Counted from the first letter of the stretch, positions 42,380-51,344 are shown. The stretch is DNA of 64,000 nucleotides from Bradyrhizobium sp. WSM1417 (GCF_000515415.1 NZ_KI911783.1:7675831-7739830); one strand, 5' to 3'. The notes: generated by a model not told the origin, from the letters alone. Made by a program: numbers and translations.

Positions 42380-43188
42380 GCGACGGCAAGCCGACGGCCT
42401 TTCCGGTCCTGATGAAGAACGACACCTGCTCGCTGATTCAGGCGGCGGACGACGTCTACCAGATCCGTTTCTCCAATCGCGCCGCCAACGTCTATCTCGT
42501 GCGCGGCTCGGCGCGGACCATCCTGATCGATACCGGGCTGTCCTCGAACTATGCGGCGATGGTCGAATGCCTGAACTTTGTCGGCTGCCCGCCGGAGAAG
42601 ATCGACATGGTGGTGCTCAGCCACGAGCATCTCGACCACATCGGCGCGGCCTGGCACTTCAACGAGCGCCGCACCTTCGTCGCCGCCCATCGCCTCGCCG
42701 CCAACAAGATCATGCTGCGCGACGACTTCTCGATGCTGCGAAAGATGTTCAACGAGCCGAACGTACCTGTTAACATCGACATCTGGCTCGAAGAGGGCAA
42801 TCTGATCGACCTCGGCAATTTCCGTCTCAACGTGATGCACACGCCCGGCCACACCTCGGCCTGCATCACGCTGTTCGACCAGGACAAGGGGCTGTTGTTC
42901 GCCGCCGATACGCTCATGCCCGGCGGCGTGATGGGCGGCGTGTTCGGCTCGGGCAGCATCGCCGACTACATCGAATCGCTGGAGCGGCTTAAAGGATTGA
43001 ACGCGAAGATCCTGCTATCAGGCCACGGCCGGCTGTCGGACACGCCGCAGGAAGACGTGCGCATCGCCATCGCGCGGTCGCACGGCTTGCTGGAGGACAC
43101 CGCACAATTGTTCGACGCACTGGATGCGCGCTCGAACTTCGAGCCGATCATGCAGTCGGTGCGGGATCTGAACAAGCTGGACGATTAG
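42376..43188 (+). CDS. Metallo-beta-lactamase fold hydrolase
   Basis: 270 residues. The metal site is clear: HEHLDH (His83, His85, Asp87, His88), with HTPGHTSACITLF supplying the next His and SGHGRLS a later one. The family covers thiolesterases, phosphodiesterases and others, and the substrate is not known. It follows the cNMP-domain gene with a four-base overlap. Whether it acts on a cyclic nucleotide is an open question worth testing. Confidence 0.85.
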   Translation: MSDGKPTAFPVLMKNDTCSLIQAADDVYQIRFSNRAANVYLVRGSARTILIDTGLSSNYAAMVECLNFVGCPPEKIDMVVLSHEHLDHIGAAWHFNERRTFVAAHRLAANKIMLRDDFSMLRKMFNEPNVPVNIDIWLEEGNLIDLGNFRLNVMHTPGHTSACITLFDQDKGLLFAADTLMPGGVMGGVFGSGSIADYIESLERLKGLNAKILLSGHGRLSDTPQEDVRIAIARSHGLLEDTAQLFDALDARSNFEPIMQSVRDLNKLDD

Positions 43189-43238
43189 GGGGGCGTGCGG
43201 GCGTTGGTCCGCAAGGCAAAGCACCGATGTCCCCACAA

Positions 43239-43265
43239 CGTCGTCCTGGCGAAAGCCAGGACGAC
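43239..43265. repeat. Minimal family C hairpin
   Basis: CGTCGTCCTGGC-GAAA-GCCAGGAC-GAC, a perfect hairpin of about 12 bp, the core unit of the larger family C repeats. It lies just after the hydrolase gene and could act as a terminator or stability element. Confidence 0.6.
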
Positions 43266-43297
43266 AGCGGGACTCCATCACCGCCTGCTTGTAGCGG

Positions 43298-43795
43298 CTA
43301 CATCACCACCGGCGCATCCGGGAGCTCGTTCGCATGCGGGCCCCGCGGCGGGAAATGCCTTGCCAGCTCCCGGGACACCGCCTCGATGCCGCCGATCACG
43401 CCGCGCTCGAATTGCCCCAACCTGAACTCCGCCTCCATCGCGCGGCAGATGCTCTCCCAGCCCTCGGCGCCAACCTTCGCATCAATACCGCGATCGGCGA
43501 TGATCTCGACATCGCGGTCGGCGAGCAGGAGATAGATCAGGACGCCGTTGTTGTGCGCGGTGTCCCAGATGCGCAGTTGCGCGAACACGTCGAGCGCGCG
43601 CTCCCGCGCCGGCTGGTTGCGAAACAGCGGCCCGCCGTCGAGCGCGCCTTCGACCACGAAGCGCACCTGGCCGGAATGGCTGGCTTCGCCGCGCTTGATC
43701 GCCTGCTCGATGCGGTCGAGCACGTCTTTCGGGAACACCTGCTTGGCACGCCAATGATGCTGAAGCAGATGCCGGGTGATGCGCCTGATGCTCAT
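43298..43795 (-). CDS. TPM-domain protein (second, soluble)
   Basis: 165 residues from ATG 43795, two bases after the upstream gene's stop. The N-terminus has MSIRRITRHLLQHHWRAKQV and the body has FPKDVLDRIEQAIKRGEASH, IWDTAHNNGVLIYLLLADRDVEIIADRGID and GIEAVSRELARHF. This is the C-terminal TPM-type domain found with YgcG proteins. It has no signal or membrane span. It sits tightly after the larger TPM gene, so the two are cotranscribed with lemA. Confidence 0.8.
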   Translation of the reverse strand: MSIRRITRHLLQHHWRAKQVFPKDVLDRIEQAIKRGEASHSGQVRFVVEGALDGGPLFRNQPARERALDVFAQLRIWDTAHNNGVLIYLLLADRDVEIIADRGIDAKVGAEGWESICRAMEAEFRLGQFERGVIGGIEAVSRELARHFPPRGPHANELPDAPVVM

Positions 43796-43797
43796 GA

Positions 43798-44688
43798 CTA
43801 CCAGCTCCCCGAGGCGCCGCCGCCGCCAAAACTGCCGCCACCGCCGCTGAAGCCGCCGCTCGACGACGATCCGCTGCTCCAGCCGCCGGATGACGAGCCG
43901 CTCGACCACGAGCGGCCGCGCGAGGATCCCGTGCCCGATCCCGCCCCAAACAGATCGGCGATAAACGTCAGGACAGCGCCGAGCACACCGACGCCCAGTC
44001 CAATGGCCGCGGAGCCGATCACGAACCAGGCGAGGGCACCAACGATCGCTCCGGTTATCCCCGAACCGAACAGCCGCCCGAACATCGAGCGCAGGATGCC
44101 GCCGATGACCAGCGGGCCGAACAGCAGGAAGTAGAAAAGCGGCTCGACGTCGTTCCAATCGCCGAAGTTCACGCTGCGCGATGGCGTCGGCAACGGCTCG
44201 CCGTCCATGACGCGGATCATGCGATCGACGCCCGCCGTGATGCCGCCGGCGAAATCGCCACTCCTGAACTTCGGCGTGATGGCTTCGTCGATGATGCGCC
44301 GCGACGTGACGTCGGTGAGCGCACCCTCGAGGCCGTAGCCGACCTCGATGCGAAGGTGTCGGTCGTTCTTGGCCACCACGAGGATGGCGCCGTCGTCGAC
44401 CTTCTTGCGTCCGATCTTCCAGGCCTCCGCAACGCGGATCGCGAACTGCTCGATGGTCTCCGGATCCGTCGTCGGCACGATCAGGACGGCGATCTGGCTG
44501 CCTTTGCGCGTCTCGAAGTCCTGCAGCTTTTGCGACAGCGCGGCGATGTCGCCGCTGGAGAGCGTGCCGGTCTGATCGACCACGCGGCCGGTGAGCTGGG
44601 GTATGGCGACATCGGCTGAGGCGGGAAGCGCAAAGGTGAACAGGAGCGCGACCGCGATGGCAACACGCCACCACACAGTCGCTGTCAT
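43798..44688 (-). CDS. TPM-domain membrane protein (YgcG-like)
   Basis: 296 residues from ATG 44688. A signal peptide (WWRVAIAVALLFTFALPASAD) is followed by the TPM domain (LTGRVVDQTGTLSSGDIAAL to YGLEGALTDVTSRRIIDEAIT, residues 30-150). Two hydrophobic helices follow, then a Ser/Gly-rich tail (GSSRGRSWSSG). YgcG-type proteins occur beside LemA in many bacteria. The start region overlaps an intergenic repeat, so the true start is less certain. It lies downstream of lemA, 138 bases away. Confidence 0.8.
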   Translation of the reverse strand: MTATVWWRVAIAVALLFTFALPASADVAIPQLTGRVVDQTGTLSSGDIAALSQKLQDFETRKGSQIAVLIVPTTDPETIEQFAIRVAEAWKIGRKKVDDGAILVVAKNDRHLRIEVGYGLEGALTDVTSRRIIDEAITPKFRSGDFAGGITAGVDRMIRVMDGEPLPTPSRSVNFGDWNDVEPLFYFLLFGPLVIGGILRSMFGRLFGSGITGAIVGALAWFVIGSAAIGLGVGVLGAVLTFIADLFGAGSGTGSSRGRSWSSGSSSGGWSSGSSSSGGFSGGGGSFGGGGASGSW

Positions 44689-44785
44689 CGCCCGGCTCGA
44701 CCGGGCGATCCAGTATTCCAGAGACGCCAGCGGGATATGGTGAAGCCGCGGCGTACTGGATTCCCCGCTTTCGCGGGGAATGACA
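44687..44785. repeat. Repeat cluster (family F) at the lemA-tpm junction
   Basis: ATCGCCCGG CTCGA CCGGGCGAT (44687-44709) is a hairpin that includes the TPM start codon. TTCCCCGCTTTCGCGGGGAA (44761-44780) is a second hairpin. Both are GC-rich palindromes like others in the window. Confidence 0.6.
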
Positions 44786-44826
44786 GTGGTGGGTGGGGCT
44801 GCGCGCATGCGCAAAATAGCGCGCAC

Positions 44827-45435
44827 TTACTTGGACGGCGCCGGCGCCGGATTGAAATCGACCTTCGGTGCGGTCGAGATTTCCTTCTCGTTTCCGACCG
44901 AGAAGTTCGGCTTCTCCTTGTACCCGAACATCATCGCAGTGACGTTGCTCGGGAATGAGCGGATGGTGACGTTGTAGTCCTGCACCGCCTTGATGTAGCG
45001 GTTGCGCGCCACCGTGATGCGGTTCTCGGTGCCCTCGAGCTGCGACATCAAATCCTTGAACAGCGCATCCGACTTGAGCTGCGGGTAGTTCTCGGTGACC
45101 ACGAGAAGCCGCGACAGCGCGCCGGAGAGCTCGCCCTGGGCCGCCTGGAATTTCTGGAATGCGGCGGGATCGTTCAGCACCTCGGGCGTCGCCTGGATGC
45201 TGCCGACCTTGGCGCGGGCATTGGTGACGCCGAGCAGCACGTCCTTCTCCTGCTGCGCAAAACCCTTCACCGAGTTGACGAGGTTGGGCACGAGATCGGC
45301 GCGGCGCTGATACTGGTTCACCACCTCGGACCAGTTGGCCTTGATCTGCTCGTCCTCGCTCTGGATCGCGTTATAGCCGCAATTGGTGAGGCTCAACGAG
45401 GCCAGCGCCGCCAGCACGGTCAGGATCTTGCGCAT
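44827..45435 (-). CDS. LemA-family lipoprotein
   Basis: 202 residues from ATG 45435, with GGGAGAAA upstream. A lipobox LTNCGYN indicates lipidation at Cys. The LemA body follows (NWSEVVNQYQRRADLVPNLVNSVKGFAQQEKDVLL), with the typical VPNLVN motif and long helices. LemA proteins are membrane-anchored helical proteins of uncertain function. It heads a same-strand group with two TPM-domain genes. Confidence 0.88.
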   Translation of the reverse strand: MRKILTVLAALASLSLTNCGYNAIQSEDEQIKANWSEVVNQYQRRADLVPNLVNSVKGFAQQEKDVLLGVTNARAKVGSIQATPEVLNDPAAFQKFQAAQGELSGALSRLLVVTENYPQLKSDALFKDLMSQLEGTENRITVARNRYIKAVQDYNVTIRSFPSNVTAMMFGYKEKPNFSVGNEKEISTAPKVDFNPAPAPSK

Positions 45436-45619
45436 CAAATTTCTCCCGGTGGAATCGGGCGCAAGCTACCAGATTGCATGCGCGAGATGCCAGACATCTT
45501 GCGTCCGGGCCGAGGCCTGTGAAAAGCAGCCGATGTACGCAAGCCTCTTGCTTAATCCCGGCCGTAATAGTCAACTTGAGGGAACGATAATACCGGCTCG
45601 GGAACGCCAGGGGAACGCG

Positions 45620-46474
45620 ATGAGTTCGTTCGAAACCATCCTCGTGGAGAGGCCGGAGCCGGCGATTGCCCGGATCGTGATGAACCGGCCCGATGCGCGC
45701 AACGCGCAGAACCTGCAAATGACCTACGATCTCAACGCCGCCTTCGATGAGGCGGTGCAGGACGACGCGGTCAAGGTGATCATTCTCGCCGGCAACGGTC
45801 CGCACTTCTCCTCGGGCCATGACCTGCGGGCCGGCAGCAAGAATGAAGCGGGCGTGGATTTTCCGCCGATCGGAAATTGGGGCGGCTTCGCCGAACCAAA
45901 CGCGCATGGCCGCTTCGCGCGCGAGCAGGAGATCTATCTCCAGATCACGCGGCGCTGGCGCAACCTCGCCAAGCCGACCATTGCGGAGGTTCACGGCAAG
46001 TGCATCGCCGGCGGCCTGATGCTGGCCTGGGCCTGCGATCTCATCGTCGCCAGCGACGATGCGCAGTTCTGCGATCCCGTGGTCACCATGGGTGTCTGCG
46101 GCGTCGAATGGTTCGTGCATCCCTGGGAGCTCGGCCCGCGCAAGGCCAAGGAATTTCTGTTCACCGCAGACAGCTGGAGCGCGCAGGAGGCGCACCAGCT
46201 CGGCATGGTCAACCGGGTTGTGCCGCGCGCCGAGCTCTCATCGCAGGTGCTGGAGCTGGCACGCCGGATCGCATCAAAGCCGTCCTTTGCGCTGAAGCTG
46301 ACCAAGGAGGCGGTGAATCGTTCGGTTGACGTGATGGGCCAACCGGCCGCAATCGACCAGGCCTTTGCGCTGCATCAGCTCTGTCACGCGCATAATCTTC
46401 AGGAATTCGGCATGGTGGTCGATCCATCCGGCCTGCATCCTTCCGTGCGCAAGCCGTCGGCAGCCGCGGAGTAG
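45620..46474 (+). CDS. Enoyl-CoA hydratase/isomerase family protein
   Basis: 284 residues from ATG 45620. The crotonase fold has ILAGNGPHFSSGHDL (oxyanion loop) and KCIAGGLMLAWACDLIVASDDAQF. The usual catalytic Glu of the second loop falls in CDPVVTMGVCGVEWF, which is unlike the standard GLxPGxG(G/D). This leaves open a lyase- or isomerase-type reaction. The C-terminus has a helical LTKEAVNRSVD stretch. It ends 5 bases before the first acyl-CoA dehydrogenase gene, so it is in an operon with the two that follow. Confidence 0.85.
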   Translation: MSSFETILVERPEPAIARIVMNRPDARNAQNLQMTYDLNAAFDEAVQDDAVKVIILAGNGPHFSSGHDLRAGSKNEAGVDFPPIGNWGGFAEPNAHGRFAREQEIYLQITRRWRNLAKPTIAEVHGKCIAGGLMLAWACDLIVASDDAQFCDPVVTMGVCGVEWFVHPWELGPRKAKEFLFTADSWSAQEAHQLGMVNRVVPRAELSSQVLELARRIASKPSFALKLTKEAVNRSVDVMGQPAAIDQAFALHQLCHAHNLQEFGMVVDPSGLHPSVRKPSAAAE

Positions 46475-46479
46475 ACGGG

Positions 46480-47628
46480 ATGGATCTCAATCTCACCGAT
46501 GAGCAACGGCTGCTGCGCGAAAGCGCGGAGCGCTTCGTGGCCGAAAGCTACGATGCCGCTCACCGCCGCAAGATGGCGGACGATCCGCTCGGCTTCAGCC
46601 CGGCGGTGTGGAAACAATTCGCCGAGCTCGGCTGGCTGGCGTTGCCGATCGCCGAGGAGTTTGGCGGGCTCGGCGGCAGCGCGGTCGAGATCGGCATTTT
46701 GATGGAAGCGTTCGGCCGCGGGCTGGTGTCGGAGCCGTACATCGCAACAATCGTGCTTGGCGCTGCGTTGATCGAGCGATGCGGCAGCACGGCGCAGAAA
46801 CAGGCAATCCTGCCGAAGATCGCGGATGGATCGTTGAAGCTCGCGCTCGCGCATTCCGAGCGCGCGGCACGGTTCGATCTTGCCAAGGTCGCAACCACCG
46901 CCCACAAGACGGCGCAAGGCTGGCGCCTGGCCGGCAGCAAGATTGCCGTGCTCGACGGCCATGCCGCCGACGAGATCATCGTCTCCGCGCATATCCATGA
47001 TCATCAGGGGCCATCGGCGCGGATCGGCCTGTTCCTGGTGCCGGCGACGACGCCGCGTGTTGCGATCTCCGACTACGAGCGCCTCGGCGGCGGGCGCGCC
47101 TGCAACGTCGCGCTGTCGGACGTGCAATTGTCGGAGGATGCCTTGCTCGGCAACGGGCATGACGCGCTGGCGGCCATCGAATGGGCTGTTGACCGCGCCA
47201 TGGCTGCACTCGGCGCCGAGGCCGTCGGCATCATGCAGGTGCTGCTGGACACCACGCTGGAGTACACAAAAATCCGAAAGCAATTCGGCCGGCCGCTCTC
47301 GGCGAACCAGGTGATCCGCCACCGCCTGGCCGACATGGCAGTGCAGGTCGACGAAGCCCGCTCGATGGCGCTGCGCGCCGCGCTGAAGGTCGGCGCCGAT
47401 CCGGTCGAGCGCGCGCGGGCGGCGTCGGGCGCGAAGGCGAAGATCGGCAGATCTGCGCGCTTCGTCGGCGAGCAGTCGATCCAGCTTCACGGCGGCATGG
47501 GCGTCACCGAGGAGCTCGAGGTCGGCGCTTATTTCAAGCGGCTGGTCGCGTTCGACACCCTGTTCGGCGGCAGCGCGCACCACTATGGCCGCCACGCCCG
47601 GCTTGGCCGCAGCACCGTGCCGGCCTGA
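46480..47628 (+). CDS. Acyl-CoA dehydrogenase, small-subunit type
   Basis: 382 residues. It has the acyl-CoA dehydrogenase fold (LGWLALPIAEEFGGLGG, EYTKIRKQFGRPLSANQVI, HGGMGVTEELEVGAYFKRL). The YEGT-type base is absent: the C-terminus reads LFGGSAHHYGR. The isovaleryl-type position reads VDRAMAALGA, with Asp in place of Glu. It therefore looks like the non-catalytic partner of the following large subunit. It resembles the PimD-like small subunit of pimeloyl-CoA dehydrogenase of Rhodopseudomonas, to my recollection. It starts 5 bases after the enoyl-CoA hydratase stop. Confidence 0.85.
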   Translation: MDLNLTDEQRLLRESAERFVAESYDAAHRRKMADDPLGFSPAVWKQFAELGWLALPIAEEFGGLGGSAVEIGILMEAFGRGLVSEPYIATIVLGAALIERCGSTAQKQAILPKIADGSLKLALAHSERAARFDLAKVATTAHKTAQGWRLAGSKIAVLDGHAADEIIVSAHIHDHQGPSARIGLFLVPATTPRVAISDYERLGGGRACNVALSDVQLSEDALLGNGHDALAAIEWAVDRAMAALGAEAVGIMQVLLDTTLEYTKIRKQFGRPLSANQVIRHRLADMAVQVDEARSMALRAALKVGADPVERARAASGAKAKIGRSARFVGEQSIQLHGGMGVTEELEVGAYFKRLVAFDTLFGGSAHHYGRHARLGRSTVPA

Positions 47629-47643
47629 CACTGGGAGAGCATC

Positions 47644-48840
47644 ATGGACCTGTCGTTCAATGCCGAGGAGCGCGCCTTCCAGGATGAGGTGCGCGGCTTC
47701 ATTGCCAGAAATCTCACCGAGGAGATGAAGCGCGCGACCGCGCTGACGCCATCGGTGTTCTCCGACCCCGATATCGGCATGGCCTGGCAGCGCACGCTGC
47801 ACAAGCAGGGCTGGGGCGCGCCGGGCTGGCCGGTCGAGCATGGCGGTCCGGACTGGACGCCGGCGCAGCGCTGGATCTTCGAGACCGAAAGTGCGCGGGC
47901 CGGCGTGCCCAATGTCAACGTGATGGGCGTTAAGATGGTCGGCCCCGTCATCATCGGTTTCGGCTCGGCGGAGCAGAAGAACTTCTACCTGCCGCGCATT
48001 CTCTCCGGCGAGGACTATTGGTGCCAGGGCTATTCCGAGCCGGGCTCCGGCTCCGATCTCTCCTCGCTGAAGACGCGCGCAGTGCGCGATGGCGACGACT
48101 ACATCATCAACGGCACCAAGATCTGGACCACGCATGCCCACCACGCCAACCGCATGTTCGCGCTGGTGCGCACCAGCGACGGCCCGCGGCAGCAAGATGG
48201 CATCAGCTTCATCCTGATCGACATGAAGACGCCGGGCATCACGACGCGCCCGATCCTCACCATCGGCGGCGACCACGAGGTCAACCAGGTATTCTTCGAC
48301 GACGTCCGCGTTCCCATGGCCAACCGCGTCGGCGAGGAAGGCAAGGGCTGGACCTACGGCAAGTACCTGCTCGAGTTCGAGCGCGGCTCCGGCATCGCGT
48401 CGGCAAAATTGCGCGAGGGGCTGAAGGCGGTCGCGGAGCTGGCTGAGTCCGACCTGACGGGGCGCGCGATTGACTGTCCCGACATCGCGACGCGCATCTC
48501 CGAGGTCGAGGTCGATATCGACGCGCTGGAGATGACCGAGCTGCGCGTGCTGTCGGCACTGCAGACCGGACAGAACCCCGGCGCGGTCTCGTCGATCCTG
48601 AAGCTGCGCAACAGCGAGATCCGCCAGGCTGTGACCCGGCTTGGTGTTGACGTGATCGGCCATGACGCCCTCGCGGTCGAGCCGATGCGTCCGCTTTACA
48701 GGCTCAACCATGAGCCGCCCATGCCGGAGGAGATGCTGACGGTGATGCCGGAATATCTCAACGGGCGGGCGTATACGATCTTCGGCGGCACCTCGGAAAT
48801 TCAGCGCGATATTATCGCGAAAATGATGCTGGGGATCTGA
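47644..48840 (+). CDS. Acyl-CoA dehydrogenase, large-subunit type
   Basis: 398 residues. FAD-binding motifs are intact (WCQGYSEPGSGSDLSSLKT, NGTKIWTTHAHHANRMF, YTIFGGTSEIQRDIIAKM). The MCAD-type base is replaced by Gly (FGGT). The isovaleryl-CoA dehydrogenase position is LLEFERGSGIA, with Glu present. This subunit is the likely catalytic half of a heteromeric enzyme (PimC-like). Its gene starts 15 bases after the small subunit gene ends. Substrate class: medium or dicarboxyl acyl-CoA by homology; not proven. Confidence 0.87.
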   Translation: MDLSFNAEERAFQDEVRGFIARNLTEEMKRATALTPSVFSDPDIGMAWQRTLHKQGWGAPGWPVEHGGPDWTPAQRWIFETESARAGVPNVNVMGVKMVGPVIIGFGSAEQKNFYLPRILSGEDYWCQGYSEPGSGSDLSSLKTRAVRDGDDYIINGTKIWTTHAHHANRMFALVRTSDGPRQQDGISFILIDMKTPGITTRPILTIGGDHEVNQVFFDDVRVPMANRVGEEGKGWTYGKYLLEFERGSGIASAKLREGLKAVAELAESDLTGRAIDCPDIATRISEVEVDIDALEMTELRVLSALQTGQNPGAVSSILKLRNSEIRQAVTRLGVDVIGHDALAVEPMRPLYRLNHEPPMPEEMLTVMPEYLNGRAYTIFGGTSEIQRDIIAKMMLGI

Positions 48841-48865
48841 GGGGCACTGGCGCTACATTCTCCGC

Positions 48866-48987
48866 CGTCGTCCCGGCGCAGGCCGGGACCCATACGCCGT
48901 GACGAAGTTGTAGCGCGAAGCTGGTAACTACCCGTCTTCGCCAAATTTGAATCGGTGGTTATGGGTCCCGGCCTCCGCCGGGACGAC
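48866..48987. repeat. Composite inverted repeat (family C)
   Basis: CGTCGTCCCGGCGCAGGCCG-GGACCCAT and GTGGTTATGGGTCCCGGCCT-CCGCCGGGACGAC at the ends, with inner TCTTCGCCAAA. It separates convergent genes (acyl-CoA dehydrogenase and the molybdenum enzyme). Confidence 0.85.
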
Positions 48988-49019
48988 AATTGAGATTGCT
49001 GCGAGGGCGTAAGCTAGAA

Positions 49020-51344
49020 CTAGCTCGCCACCTTCGCGTTCTTGATCGCCTGCCAGATCTTCTGCGGAGTCAGGGGCGTGTTGAGCTGGGTGATGCCGAG
49101 CTCGGCGAGCGCATCCATCACGCCGTTGGTGACGCAGGGGGGACCGCCGATGGCACCGGATTCGCCGCAGCCCTTGGCCCCCAGCGGATTGGTGCGACAG
49201 GGCGCGGAATCGTCCAGCGTCACCACGATCGGCGGAACGTCGTCGGCGCGCGGGATGCAATAGTCCTGGTAGCTCGCGGTGAGCAGCTGGCCATCGGAAT
49301 CATAGGACACGCCCTCGTACAGCGCCTGGCCGATACCCTGCGCCACGCCGCCATGGATTTGCCCCGTCACCAGCATCGGGTTGACGGCGACACCGACGTC
49401 GTCGACGGTGGTGTAGCGCACGACCTTGGACACGCCGGTCTCCGGATCGATCTCGACCTCGCAGATATGCGTGCCGTTCGGCCAGCTCGGACCATCCACC
49501 TCGCCTTCGGAATCGACGCTGAGCTTTGCGCCGCCTTCTTTCTCGGCAAGGTCGAACAGGCTGATGCGGCGGTCGGTGCCGACCACGGTGAGCACGCCGC
49601 CCTGGTATTCGATGTCCTCGATCGAGGTCTCTAGCACGTTCGCCGCCTTCTCGCGCGCCTTCTGGATCAGATCGTTGGAGGAGACCGCGACCGCCGTGCC
49701 GCCGACGAACAGCGAACGCGATCCGACGCTGCCAAAGCCCGTCGCCAGATCGGTGTCGCCCTGGACCACGTCGATCTTGTCCATGGGGATGCCGAGCGTG
49801 TCGGAGATCATCTGGGTGTAGGTGGTCTGCAGCCCCTGCCCCATCGCCATGGTGCCGGAATGCAGCACGACGCGGCCTTCCGACGTCGCGTGCAGGCTGA
49901 CCTTTTCGGTGTGGGCGCGGCCGCCGGTCCATTCGATATAGGAAGTGAGCCCGCGGCCATAGAGCAGGCCCTTCTTCTTCGCCGCCTTCTTGCGCGCGGC
50001 AAAGCCATCCCAATCCGCAAGCTTCACGGCACGGTCGAGCATGTGCGCGAAGGCGCCGGAATCGTAAACCTGGCCCGCAGCGTTGGTGTACGGCAGTTGC
50101 GCCGGCTTGATGTAATTCGCTTTCCGGATCGCGCGCGGATCCATGCCGATTTTTCGTGCAGCCGCGTCGAACAGGCGCTCGACGATGAACACGGCCTCCG
50201 GACGGCCCGCACCGCGATAGGCGCCGACCGGCGCAGTGTGGGTCATCACCGACTTCACCTCGAAATGCACCAGCGGCAGATCATAGACGCCGGTCTGCAC
50301 GAACGGCCCCAGCACCAGCGGGATGATATTGCCTGCACCTGACGAGTAAGCTCCGGTGCAGCCGATCGAGCTGACGCGATAGGCCAGCACCTTGCCCTTC
50401 TCGTCGAGCGCGAAGGAAGCGGTCGAGGTCAGATCGCGGCCGTGGGTGCCGCCGACGAATTCGTCGGTGCGGTCGCCGCGCCAGCGGATCTTCCTGTTCA
50501 GCTTGGTTGCGGCATAGGCGACGATGCCGTCCTCGGGATAGAGATTGGTCTTCTGGCCAAAGCCGCCGCCGATATCGCCGACCAGGACGCGCACGCTGTC
50601 CTTCGGACGCTTCAGCACGGCCTCGGCCAGGACGTCCCGGGTCGAGGCGGGCGTCTGCGATTGCACATGCAGCAGAAGGCGGCCGGACGTCTTGTCGATC
50701 TCGGCAATGGTCGAGCGCGGCTCCATGGCCGACGGCACCAGCCGCTGGCTGACGAGGTCGAGCTCGACGGTATGCGTCGCCCTGGCAAAAGCCTCGTCCA
50801 CCTTGGCAGCATCGCCGTAAGCCATCGCGCCGACGATGTTGTCGGGCGCCTCCGGCCACACCAATGGCGCGCCGGGCTTGACCGCCTCGACCGGATCGAC
50901 CACCGCCGGCTGCACGTCATATTCGACCACGATCGCTTCGGCTGCGCTCTGCGCATCGGCTCGCGAGGAAGCCACCACTGCGGCCACGGCCTCGCCGGCG
51001 TAGCGCACGATGTCGTGCGCCAGCAGGCGGCGTGGCGGCACCGTCATCGGCTTGCCGTCAGGGCGCTTGAAGATGCTCAGCGTCGGGATGACGCCGATGT
51101 CGTCCTTGACGAGGTCGGCGCCGGTGTAGACCGCGGTCACGCCGGGCATCGCAGTGGCGGCGCCGGTGTCGATCGAGACGATCTTCGCGTGGGCATGCGG
51201 CGAGCGCAGCAGGTACAACCACAGCGCGCCATCTTCGGGCTTGTCGTCGATGAACTGCCCCTTCCCGGTGAGCAGTCGCTGGTCTTCCAAACGCTTGACG
51301 GGCTGCCCCGCTCCGAAACGCAAATTGCCGGGAAGAATGTTCAT
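49020..51344 (-). CDS. Xanthine dehydrogenase family molybdopterin-binding subunit (form II CoxL-like)
   Basis: 774 residues. The ald_Xan_dh N-terminal domain (RLEDQRLLTGKGQFIDD) is followed by the large cofactor-binding domain. GGGFGQKTNLYPED is the first molybdopterin motif. AYRGAGRPE is the form II active-site loop, not the CO-oxidising AYRCSFR. The GAKGCGESGAIGGPP segment near the C-terminus carries the catalytic Glu. The medium (FAD) and small ([2Fe-2S]) subunits usually needed are not in the neighbourhood. Its substrate is unknown. It is a stand-alone gene between a repeat and the DHDPS-family gene. Confidence 0.9.
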   Translation of the reverse strand: MNILPGNLRFGAGQPVKRLEDQRLLTGKGQFIDDKPEDGALWLYLLRSPHAHAKIVSIDTGAATAMPGVTAVYTGADLVKDDIGVIPTLSIFKRPDGKPMTVPPRRLLAHDIVRYAGEAVAAVVASSRADAQSAAEAIVVEYDVQPAVVDPVEAVKPGAPLVWPEAPDNIVGAMAYGDAAKVDEAFARATHTVELDLVSQRLVPSAMEPRSTIAEIDKTSGRLLLHVQSQTPASTRDVLAEAVLKRPKDSVRVLVGDIGGGFGQKTNLYPEDGIVAYAATKLNRKIRWRGDRTDEFVGGTHGRDLTSTASFALDEKGKVLAYRVSSIGCTGAYSSGAGNIIPLVLGPFVQTGVYDLPLVHFEVKSVMTHTAPVGAYRGAGRPEAVFIVERLFDAAARKIGMDPRAIRKANYIKPAQLPYTNAAGQVYDSGAFAHMLDRAVKLADWDGFAARKKAAKKKGLLYGRGLTSYIEWTGGRAHTEKVSLHATSEGRVVLHSGTMAMGQGLQTTYTQMISDTLGIPMDKIDVVQGDTDLATGFGSVGSRSLFVGGTAVAVSSNDLIQKAREKAANVLETSIEDIEYQGGVLTVVGTDRRISLFDLAEKEGGAKLSVDSEGEVDGPSWPNGTHICEVEIDPETGVSKVVRYTTVDDVGVAVNPMLVTGQIHGGVAQGIGQALYEGVSYDSDGQLLTASYQDYCIPRADDVPPIVVTLDDSAPCRTNPLGAKGCGESGAIGGPPCVTNGVMDALAELGITQLNTPLTPQKIWQAIKNAKVAS

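Noticed and set aside
43298..44674. 458-codon frame joining the soluble TPM gene to the antisense-strand reading of the larger one
   Set aside because: Only the part after ATG 43795 matches the TPM domain. The upstream part is an out-of-frame reading of the neighbouring gene.
46399..48711. 770-codon open frame antisense to the acyl-CoA dehydrogenase pair
   Set aside because: It is the mirror of two genes with intact motifs. The translation is Asp/Arg/Gln-rich with no recognisable domain.
49020..51344. Carbon monoxide dehydrogenase large subunit (CoxL form I)
   Set aside because: The active-site loop reads AYRGAGR, not AYRCSFR.
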